A DNA stretch of 64,000 nt, taken from positions 1 through 64,000 of the forward strand of contig JAJEKV010000882.1 of assembly GCA_021234155.1 (NCBI GenBank), written 5' to 3'. Shown here piece by piece: positions 55,385 through 64,000 of this stretch (position 1 is the first letter of the stretch; every line of letters begins with the position of its first letter). Made by a program: the position numbers and the translations under genes. This stretch comes from Isoetes taiwanensis (Eukaryota > Streptophyta > Lycopodiopsida > Isoetales > Isoetaceae). The notes beneath the pieces are model-generated. The model searched no databases. It saw only the letters and a program-made list of their open reading frames with translations, and was not told where the DNA came from.

Positions 55385-55870
55385 TCCTTAGCTTTCGAGC
55401 ACTTTCCGAGGTGTTATGCGTGTTCTTCCGAGGATTTCTTTGTACACTAGAATGTCATTAAAGAATACTATAACAAAAGTATCCAAAAACTCCTTTTGAA
55501 GATGTAGTTCATAAAGCCTCATAAAAAGATATTCTTTGGGCGTTTGACAAATAAGCGGCATTATGGTGAACTTCGTAATGCCCATACACGGTCACGAATG
55601 CTTTGTTTTGTGGATGTCTTCTTCCTTAATCTGATCGATGGTACCGCGATTCGAGGTCTATCTTGGAAAACCTTGGCTTGGGCTGATCCATCAGTCGTCC
55701 GATCTTGGGAGTGCATACTTATTCTTGATGGTGTGCTTGTTTGGTTTTGTAATCTATGCATCCTCAAGCTACCATTCTTCTTCTTCACAAAAAGGATGGG
55801 TGCCCCAAATGGTGAGGCAGCTAGGTCTAATGAACCCTAGGTCAAAGCAACTCTGCAATTGCTTCTTCAA
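55385..55870 (-). pseudogene. Chromovirus reverse transcriptase
   Basis: In order: GAPILFVKKKNGSLRMH (about 55808-55760), KHTIKNKYALPR-like, IDL-like palm motif region, YEFTIMP/LSNAPKE-like, and FLDTFVIVFFNDILVY (about 55490-55440). The catalytic YxDD-type word reads FFND, so the first Asp is Asn. Several frame changes. Confidence 0.85.
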
Positions 55871-56229
55871 CTTCGGCTAACTCTTGCGTCGTCATCACAT
55901 GCAGTAGCTTTGCTTTCATCGGCTTAGGTACCTAATTAAGTGTTATCTCACACTCGACTCCCGTGGGAATTTGCTTGATCTGGATGCACGGGAAGAGATC
56001 ATGGAACTCCTTTACCAACAGCTATGCTTTGGTAATTTCTTTGAGCACCTTATCTTCCTAAGCTTTCTTAGATTTCGGGCTCGCCGATTTGAAGTTTGAA
56101 GGCATAAACTACGCTTTCGCTCTTTATGCACTTGAGCGGCCGCTTACTAAACATACATTGCATGATAGGAACAACTTCCTTACCTGCAATTTCTATGTTC
56201 TTGCCGTTGAGCCGTCAATGTCACTTTCG

Positions 56230-56960
56230 TTTCCCCACGATCGATGATGGCCTTTCTTTGGGGCGAGGTACTCCATGCCGATGATCAAATCATACTTCAG
56301 GTGTTCATCTACGCTCCCATTTGGATGTTGATCCACAGCAAATCGATGTCAAAATTTATCCTCTTACTGCCCGTGTGTCTCTTTGCCACCTTGCTAACAC
56401 CGCGGGTCTCGGCTTTGACTTCAGCGGCGAGCTTCAATATCTCGACCATTCTTGGAACACAAAGTTGTAGGTGTTTGCCGGTATCTATGGGGACTATAAA
56501 GACTTTGGCCTTGGCCTTCCCTCTTGTGGAGATTACGTCTTGCGATTTTACGCTTGGTCAGAATCTATGGCTGCAAAAGATGTGACCCTCACCCGAATGA
56601 AGTGGCGTGCTTCCCGTCGTCATCGTCGGAGGAGTCTCCCATCCACCCATCTCTGCTAATGCGCATTCATGGCGAGGCGGTTCTTTGTTACGTGGCTTGG
56701 TTTGGAAGCACACGAAGCAACATTTTTCGGTTGTGATCTGGGCGATTCTTAACGCTTCCGGCGCCAATAAGGCCTTGCTTTATTTCTTGAAGTTAGACCT
56801 CATGTCGACATCTCTCTTGAAGTCATGGGGCCGAATTCTTCGTCTGAGGTTCTTGCTATATCTTTGTCGGCGTGAGTCTCTTCATCTCTATGGACTCGTA
56901 GGTCTTGTTCGAAATTTTGTTCTTTGCCCTCAGGCTTTGCATAAGCAAGTAGGCCATAGC
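56230..56960 (-). pseudogene. Chromovirus gag/zinc-knuckle and protease region
   Basis: CCFVCFQTKPRNKEPPRHEC (about 56715-56655) resembles a degraded CCHC knuckle (C-x2-C then H and C). Below it no clear D(S/T)G protease site was found. The assignment is mainly by position before RT. Confidence 0.4.
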
Positions 56961-58019
56961 CTTCACGGTTAGCTTTGTTTGTTTATTGCATTATATGTGT
57001 TTCTTGATATATAGTTGTGGAAGCAAAATATATCAACAAAACATTTAGAATGCCAAACAAAATGTATTTGAATTCCATGTACAACAGTCGTCCTTGGCGA
57101 TTTTTCATTCGATGCGAGCTCGGTTAACCTAGCTTCGTATGTGATCATCTGCTTGAACCTAAACTTACTCCTTAGGGTTGGCGTAGAATGCGGAAGGTTT
57201 TAATGCGAGAATACTTTTCATAATCATATTATGGCGGTTTGGTGCATGGCCTTGACCCATCAAGTCTATAGGTAATAATTGAGTCTTTCTTAGTCATATA
57301 GACTAGCTTAGAAATACAAAAAATCAAATTTCAATATGGTACAAGGCATATTCTATGCCCCATGCCTTCTTTGCCTTATAAAATTATACTAACTTGACAT
57401 TTATTGGCTACCCACTACATGTGATAAATCATGTCTAGGCTACATCTTAATATTGAAGAGCTAACTTAGCTTGTATCTTAGCCTTGTGAGTGGCATATAA
57501 GCTAGGTAATATGTGGCGATACAATCATGTCTCCAAAGCCCCTAAATTTGTACGAGGTCCCCATTATGCACACTACGTGTGTGCTTAAAAAGCATATCCA
57601 TTGGCCCATGAGATATCTCCTTATTAAACTTGGTCCAACCTGGTCTTATGGAATGGCCGCGGCAATTTTTGAAGATTATTTAGATATAATTCCTAGATGA
57701 ATATGGTCCCAATGGTTTCAAAGCTTCCTAATGAGATAATTGTATAGGTGCATAAAACCTTATACACACCAATGGAAATGCCTAGCTCAGATATTTGGCT
57801 AGATCTACATAAAGAGACCAAGCCATGGCTCACCACAAATAGCTTGCCGTGGACCAACCCTCTTGTCTAGGAGCAAAAGATCCCATCGAGAGGCCAATGA
57901 ATATATATTTATATTTATAGATATATATATACAAAAGAAAATTAATAGATCCCTCTGACGCATTGTTCCAATTTTAGCATGTTCCCTACGTGCAAGTTCT
58001 TATAAAAATCTCTTGAAAA
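56961..58019. other. Unassigned AT-rich stretch
   Basis: No reading frame or repeat of note; a short AT run at 57900-57931. Confidence 0.35.
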
Positions 58020-58680
58020 TACTCTCAATTCATAGATTATCTAACATTCTACCAAGGTTCTCTCGGATTCTACCAAGGTTCTCTAGATTCTACCAAGGTT
58101 CTCTAAATTTTTATAAGATTCCTAGATTTTCCAAGATTTTTTATGAAGATCCCTTAGATTCTCTTAGATTCATTTAGATTTTATGAGATTGCCCTAGGTT
58201 CCCTTACATTATATGAGATCAAAGAGATTCTATAAATATTCCCTTACATACTCTAAGATTTCATCAACATTTTCTTAGATTCCTTAGATTTTATGAAGAT
58301 TCCTTTAGATCCCCAAATTTTAAGAGATTCCCTTAGGCTTGTAAATATTTTTCTAGATTCTCTTACATTTTATAAGATTTTCTTACATTTTTATTAGATT
58401 CTTGCGGATTCCTTTATATTCTAGAACTTTTTAGAACATTCTAAGACTTTACCGGAACATTCTAGACTTTCAATATATTCTAGAACTTTCAGGTATTTTC
58501 CTAGATTTTCTTACATTCAGTAGATTCTCTACATTCTAGAACATTCTAAAACTTATTAGAACAATTTAGAACTTTACGGAAGAATTTTTCTTAGATCCCC
58601 ACTAGATTCTCTTATGTTCTAGAACTTTCTAGAGCCTTCGAACATTCTAGAGCCTTCTTGAACTAGCTAGAATATTATAG
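58020..58680. repeat. Second AGATTC-type degenerate array
   Basis: Repeated GATTCTACCAAGGTTCTCTA units at the left, then AGATTC, TCTAGAAC and ACATTCTA words. It resembles the 45.95-46.49 kb array but contains more TCTAGAAC words. Confidence 0.75.
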
Positions 58681-58754
58681 GCTATTTTATCTTAATGGCA
58701 ATGTTACCCTTAAGTATATTTGGAAACATAAATTATTCATTGAATTAATGCTTG

Positions 58755-58850
58755 GTCTGAAGTAGTGGTTAGAGTGGGGTTTGGGGGTTGAGGACCCGGG
58801 GTTGAATCCCCAATAACATAAAAATTTTAAAGCCTTTCCTTAAGGGGCGA
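58755..58850 (+). mobile_element. Probable SINE with tRNA-like head
   Basis: TAGTGGTTAGAGTGG (A-box-like, about 58763-58777) and GGGGTTGAATCCCC (B-box-like with one C missing, about 58798-58811) lie about 35 bp apart, as in pol III promoters of tRNA-derived SINEs. A poly(A)-type tail was not defined. Confidence 0.5.
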
Positions 58851-59280
58851 GCATTCAACATGAGCCTTAGGATCTTAGGCTCGATCAGCGATCAAGATCT
58901 CACCATATAAAAGCAATATGAAGCTAGGTAGGATGCACGCATATAATTCCCAAAGCCATGTGTTTGTAGGATATGTGCCAAAGCCACGTGAGTAGGATCT
59001 GGGATCGGCGATCGGGGATCAAATCAACATGGACGTAGGATGGTTACATATAGTCTATATAAGAACCCCAACCCATGCGGGCCTTAGGATGGGTCCAAAG
59101 CCCGTGAGGCGTGGGATCTGGATCCACGGGGTTCAGATGGACACGTGGGAGGATGGGTACTCTACATATGGGGGTACGTATGTAAACTCCCAAGCCATCA
59201 CGGGCCGTGGGATCGTCCCAAAGCCCGTGGTAGGTGGGATCTGAGCAGGGACCCCGGTCCGGATAAGCTGACAAACATAG
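58850..59280. repeat. Degenerate GC-rich tandem repeat
   Basis: Copies of CCAAAGCC(C/A)(A/C)GTG(A/G)G...GGGATCTG occur around 58979, 59095 and 59218, about 115-125 bp apart, with a GGATGGNTAC word between them. Confidence 0.6.
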
Positions 59281-59486
<206 letters not shown>

Positions 59487-59490
<4 letters not shown>

Positions 59491-62400
59491 ATTGATATAC
59501 AAGTATTTGTACTATCAATGGGTTTATCAAGCGGTGATGAACATTGAGGAATAAAGTTACGTGATTAAGCGGATCGGTCGTAAAGATTGATTATGCCTTG
59601 ATCTTGCAAACATTTAAGCTCAATTCCTGCATAATAGCTATTCAATGAAGGTCACCATTGTTTATTAATACCTCTAAGTGTGTGTTCCTCTCGTGCCCGA
59701 CTATGTCTATGTGGGAGGCTTACACCATGGCACCTTACACCTTAAGTGAAGAACCAAGTTGGTGTTTATAATCGCCCTAAATTGCGAGAAATTGAAGGCA
59801 CATCATGCAATACACTTATAATGGCTATGAGCTAAATCATGAGCTAAAACTTGGGGCCTTGACAATTCATAGCCATACACTTGTATAGGCCACAATTGAT
59901 ATCCGTTATCCACTACACAATGTGCTGCCTTGAATACATAAATGATAACCATTGACATATAAACAAAACCAATGGTTCACTTAGGAACCATCATAAGCAT
60001 ATTTATTCAATCAACATTGTCGCACATAAGTAGGATGTTGTACATTGTACAAAGCACTTTAATTAGAATCATTCAACAAATAATTTGATGCTAATTCTAC
60101 TCGAAGAATTGTCCAAAATTGGCAATATGTTTTCTGCGACAATGTTGCTTTATACTTGCACTGGGATTACCTAAACAACAATGCAATGCAATGCAATCTT
60201 AGAACAACATATTATCACGTAAAGCATGTGGTTGTAAAGCATGTAGTGAGTGGTACTCTTTGCATGGGGTATTAGATACGCATTAATATTGGAAATGCAA
60301 CTCTAATGCATTGCGAAGATGGGTGGGACCCTCTTGCACATAAAACACGTCCTTGGCATTTTGCACAATGCAAAAGTATTGGATGCCACAATTGTTGTAT
60401 TTGATTGTTTGCACATTTTTCTATGCATTTCTAATAGAAGGAAATAACAAAATTATTTTCTATGATCTTATATTTAGCCTAACAAATAACAAACGCATCA
60501 AAATGATTATTTCAACATTTGGCATGAAGTGGACGGCGAAGATAGCATGCAACTTCTCATTTCAAAACACTAGCGGACATCTCATAAACCAAAACCATTA
60601 ATGAGATTGAAATTGTAATGGGAAGAAATTAAACAAAGCCTTAACCATCTGTTTTAGTATCTTTGCTACCATCTTTTATACTAATGTGCCTTAAGGGATC
60701 ATAAAATTAAGCCAAATTATTATTTTTCGGTTGCTTTGCACATAAAAAAAGGGTAGTATGGAAAATAATCTCTACCAACTCACACTGTCAATGTCTTTGG
60801 GGAAGTGGTCCATTAAAATTTAGACCATGATGAAACTATATTGCAATACTTGTAGACCATTAAGTAGCTAGATTTAATATTTTTGAGACTAGTAACTTGG
60901 GATAGCATAATAATTCATATGAGTCGTTTTCCTTATTTTTCATTCCTTATAAACTTTTTTCCTAGGGCAAGACATGGGGAATAAATAGATGGAGGGTATA
61001 TTCCATGTATTATACCCCATCACGCCCCATGTTCATTGCAAAAAAACGAAAGCCAAATCCTAAGGTCATTATGAGAAATTGTACAAACGTTGAAATATAT
61101 GCATAGTTATGCTCACAAAAATATATACATCCATCTAAAAAACTATAGAGTTCCCACAATAATATACACACACCAAAATCTCTTCCACCCTTTCTCACAC
61201 GGCTGCCTCGGCGACTTGCCCTCTCCCTTCAATTCTTGCATTTGCCTCTTCTTCAGTAGGCCTGCCTCTCCTTCAATTCCAAATGACCCGATGTCGGAGG
61301 CGGCCCGGTATCATAAAGCGTATCTTAGAATCGGGGAAGCGTATGGCCCGAATCGTATATATAGAATCTGGCGAAAACTTCCGTTGAAAAACCGCGAAAA
61401 CTCAAACAAGGTTTAAAATGAAACACTTATTTAAAGTGCGTTTGAAGAATATACGAAAATTTATAAAATTAAATCCCTCTAAAAAGGGAACCTTTTATTA
61501 CCTTTAGTCAAAAGATTTATAAATTTTGCTTTCGTGAAAGCAGGAGACATTTTAAAGAAGACTTAATGTGGAAAAATACACACACACAAAAATCCCATTT
61601 GTAGGGGAAAAGAACACAATGAAATTCAAAGATTTACTATGGGGCAAATTCATTATGAAGAAATTAGATGCTTTTGTACCTTGTCCCGAAAATTTTTATA
61701 TTAGTTGTTTTAGAAGGCGGGAAATTTGTTATTTCACAACCATTTTGGTTGAACATCCTAATGGACCTTAAAACACATTGGGGGCTTGATTGAACAAACT
61801 TCTTGAATGACAAACCATTGTTTTGCATCACATAGTATTACAATTATCAATACATCCACGATATTTTTGTAGTTAAAATTTGAAGTTTTAGTTGATGATG
61901 CGGTATAAATTTATCTTAGGGATACAAAAGTTGAAGTAATGAAGCCATGTGATTACATGCCCTCAGCACTATTCTCAGAATGTATTTTTGAGCACATACC
62001 AATCTACAACATGGTGATGCTCGGGGAGATAGTCAATCTCATGGCAATGTTGAGCATATTCATCACAATTAAAGTCGTCATGCTGTAGCGGTGGGCACCA
62101 TGCACATTTCTACGGCGGTATGAAGTATTAGATGCGCCTTACCCTTTCCTAAATATTTTGTAAATAAATAGGTAAACTTCGAGGGGTTGTTACTCCTCGC
62201 TCCCACTGGATACCCGTGGTTTCTTTCTGAGTCAAACACACGTGTCACCATATTATTTTGGAGTTCTTTTGCCTTTTATTGGCAATTTTTTAGGTACTTT
62301 GTGACAGTGAAGTTAGCATGTATGTAGAGAAAAAAAGTAGAAATAACAACATGATTGACTACTTTATGCTCTAACATTACATTACACAAGCTCGAGAGAA

Positions 62401-62600
62401 ATTTTTAGAACCGTTTTGCAGAACTTTTAGACTAAAAACTAAGAAAAGTGTGTAAAATTATCCCTTATGTGTTACTTTAGTAGTTTTCGGTTGCCAAACC
62501 CTTTATTTGAGTAAGAAAGACCCAAAAGATTTTTACCGCGATATATATACTTTACCTCTGGGCTGCATATATATATATACATATATACATAGCGTTTTAT
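59487..62600. other. Unassigned AT-rich stretch
   Basis: About 3.1 kb without a recognised gene. Short frames (60353-60601, 61090-61416) show no domain. One GCGGTATAAATTTATC word at about 61900-61915 anticipates the array below. Confidence 0.35.
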
Positions 62601-62618
62601 ATATATATGCAATTGATT

Positions 62619-63030
62619 ATAAATTTATCTTGGATTTCTCATTATAGATTTTATCATAGAGTTCTCTTTTCTTGGATATATATATGTATGTATGTATATA
62701 TATTATATATATATACACATATATGTGTATAAATTGATTGTGCGAAGGTTTATGCGGTATAAATTTATCACAGAGAGCATCATGATATAAATTTATAGAG
62801 GAAGCTCTCATATAATAATGAAGGAGCTCTCTCGCGGTATAAATTTATCACCAGTAGGGGCTCTCTTGATGAATCAAGAGAGCTCTCGGCGGTATAAATT
62901 TATACCTTCAATCCTCTGCGGTATAAATTTATCTGCTTCGAGTCATTCTTGTTTATAAATTTATACCATGCGAACTCTACGGCATGTTTCATTTTGACAC
63001 TATTGTGGTATAAATTTATACCACCGGAAA
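62619..63030. repeat. Array of TATAAATTTATA palindromes, ~28-bp period
   Basis: ATAAATTTAT occurs at about 62619, 62759, 62786, 62839, 62894, 62923, 62954 and 63010. Within 62.76-63.01 kb steps are 27, 53, 55, 29, 31 and 56 bp, that is one or two units of about 28 bp. The words alternate with GAGAGCTCTC-type dyads; the last copy is the perfect palindrome TGGTATAAATTTATACCA. Confidence 0.75.
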
Positions 63031-64000
63031 TTATTTTGAAAGCGTTATGTCCGCGCATTGTCATCGCGGTATACATAAGTCTATAGCAAACGGATAATGA
63101 GCAAATAAGAGCAAGTATATAAGGCGAGAAGCGGCGTGCTTGACTCAACTGGCTTCAAAGTGTAAGTTTGTTCCGGTGGGGCATACTTTCATGTGAAAAT
63201 GTTTGCTTCAATGAGGCGATATCAAAATGTGTTTGCATTTTTCTGAGTTTTGTTCATAGTTTTATCTTGATTTTGAAAACTTTGAATAAAATACCTTACA
63301 GCACTTTAATTATTGCTGGCACATTTTCAATGTCTATTTTGTTTAGTTTTTTGAAAATATTACTATTTCTCAAAACCAAACTAGGGGGGCTTCCAAAAGG
63401 GATGTCAAACAATTTTGAATGGAAGCTAAGTTCACACCCCCTCAAAATGATGCCTAAAATTTTCAAATTGTCACACTTGTCACAAATATACCATGAAAAG
63501 GGACCTTTTTGGGGGATTTTAGGGAATCTTTCAAGATTCCTTTTGAAGTGCGTTTTGAGCAAATTAGTGCGTTTCATTTTAAACTTTGTTTCCATTGGAA
63601 ACTTCCGTTAAAGCTCCAAAAACACATTTCCTTTGTCGAAACACATTTCCTTGTAAAAAACAAAAGCCCAATTCCTTTCCATCATCGGAACCTCCTCCCT
63701 TCATTTAGAATAACCAACAATGACAGATCCACCTCTCCTCTTCCTAGTCACAATTCAGCCTAACCTCTCCTCCTCCTCCTGGTTCGGTCTAAGCTCATTC
63801 GGTGTGACTAGCAGCTCAAATAAGACCACATAGTCTAAAAAAGCCTACAAATAAGACCACGAGAGCCTACAAAATAGTTTGCTCCTGCTAGTCTATCACC
63901 AACCAGCGGCCTCTAATTTCCAAGAAGTGAAGCTGACTTCAGTAGGAAACTCTGGAAGCCGCCCACCGGATCCCTGCCGCCCTCTTTGAAAAAGAAAGCG
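63031..64000. other. Unassigned window end
   Basis: A 147-codon plus frame (63168-63611) shows no recognised domain; its antisense frame is open too. AACTTCCGTT(A/G)AA recurs at 61378 and 63600. No gene call. Confidence 0.3.

Larger units (their letters stand above)
53207..56960 (-). mobile_element. Ty3/gypsy chromovirus, minus strand, 5' LTR not found
   Basis: Read from 56960 down, gag-like sequence with a knuckle, RT, RNase H, integrase and a chromodomain follow in Ty3/gypsy order, and the frame stops at 53207-53209. A spacer, polypurine tract and probable LTR come next. No matching LTR is visible beyond 57 kb, so the 5' end is truncated or replaced. All domains are frameshifted. Confidence 0.85.

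Noticed and set aside
53511-55450. Plus-strand frames of 100-145 codons in the chromovirus
   Set aside because: They are antisense to the RT, RNase H and integrase words read on the minus strand.

Overview
The window looks like nuclear DNA of a land plant with a large, repeat-rich genome. The only clearly intact gene is a two-exon cytosolic 40S ribosomal protein uS5 (RPS2) gene on the minus strand at 11.48-12.40 kb, with AAACCCTAA telo-boxes just upstream, as is usual for plant ribosomal-protein promoters. Ty1/copia, chromodomain Ty3/gypsy and APE-type LINE remnants, several small inverted-repeat elements and very long microsatellites support a plant. I cannot name the species; a fern, lycophyte or gymnosperm-like genome is an inference only.

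Layout. 0-2.7 kb: 3' part of a decayed LINE (A) with a microsatellite tail. 2.7-5.0 kb: copia pol remnant on the minus strand. 5.0-8.7 kb: copia element on the plus strand, with an LTR, a tRNA-Met-type primer site, gag, RT and RNase H, whose pol end carries a 0.6-kb inverted-repeat element flanked by an 8-bp duplication. 8.7-11.4 kb: introns and candidate small exons. 11.5-12.5 kb: RPS2. 12.5-14.7 kb: an (ATC)39 microsatellite and a duplicated hairpin repeat. 14.7-18.4 kb: LINE C (possible ORF1, endonuclease, start of RT), split by a second copy of the inverted-repeat element. 18.9-26.6 kb: the most unusual part. It contains a frameshifted, divergent histone H3-like gene and at least four small related gene-like units (P1-P4). 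Each P unit has a TATA box 91-99 bp before its ATG, and 33-68-bp imperfect palindromes (TCACCACGGCC...GGCGTCGTGTGA) recur through the region, bracketing units P1 and P2 on both sides. 26.6-28.7 kb: decayed minus-strand coiled-coil reading frame. 29.2-32.1 kb: 0.6-kb direct repeats. 32.1-34.2 kb: LINE B ending in a 421-bp (TTCC)n tract. 34.7-35.3 kb: inverted-repeat element. 36.2 kb: one orphan phosphoglycerate-mutase exon lacking its catalytic histidine.

37.3-45.8 kb holds a (TG)n tract, a 3.3-kb array of 19-bp monomers, a roughly 2-kb foldback whose right arm ends in inverted monomers of the same array, and a 1.65-kb insertion in a further monomer tract. 45.9-47.9 kb is an AGATTCC-rich array with three ~0.5-kb units. 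51.1-57.0 kb is a chromovirus on the minus strand. 58-59.5 kb has a second AGATTC-type array, a tRNA-like SINE head, a GC-rich repeat and an (AT)n tract. 62.6-63.0 kb is a ~28-bp array of TATAAATTTATA palindromes.

Except for RPS2, nearly every recognisable reading frame is broken by frameshifts and stops. This may be real decay of mobile DNA, but CAG/CTG trinucleotides are also scarce in the one transposon stretch I counted compared with RPS2, so consensus error at methylated sites should be excluded before any of the broken genes is called dead.
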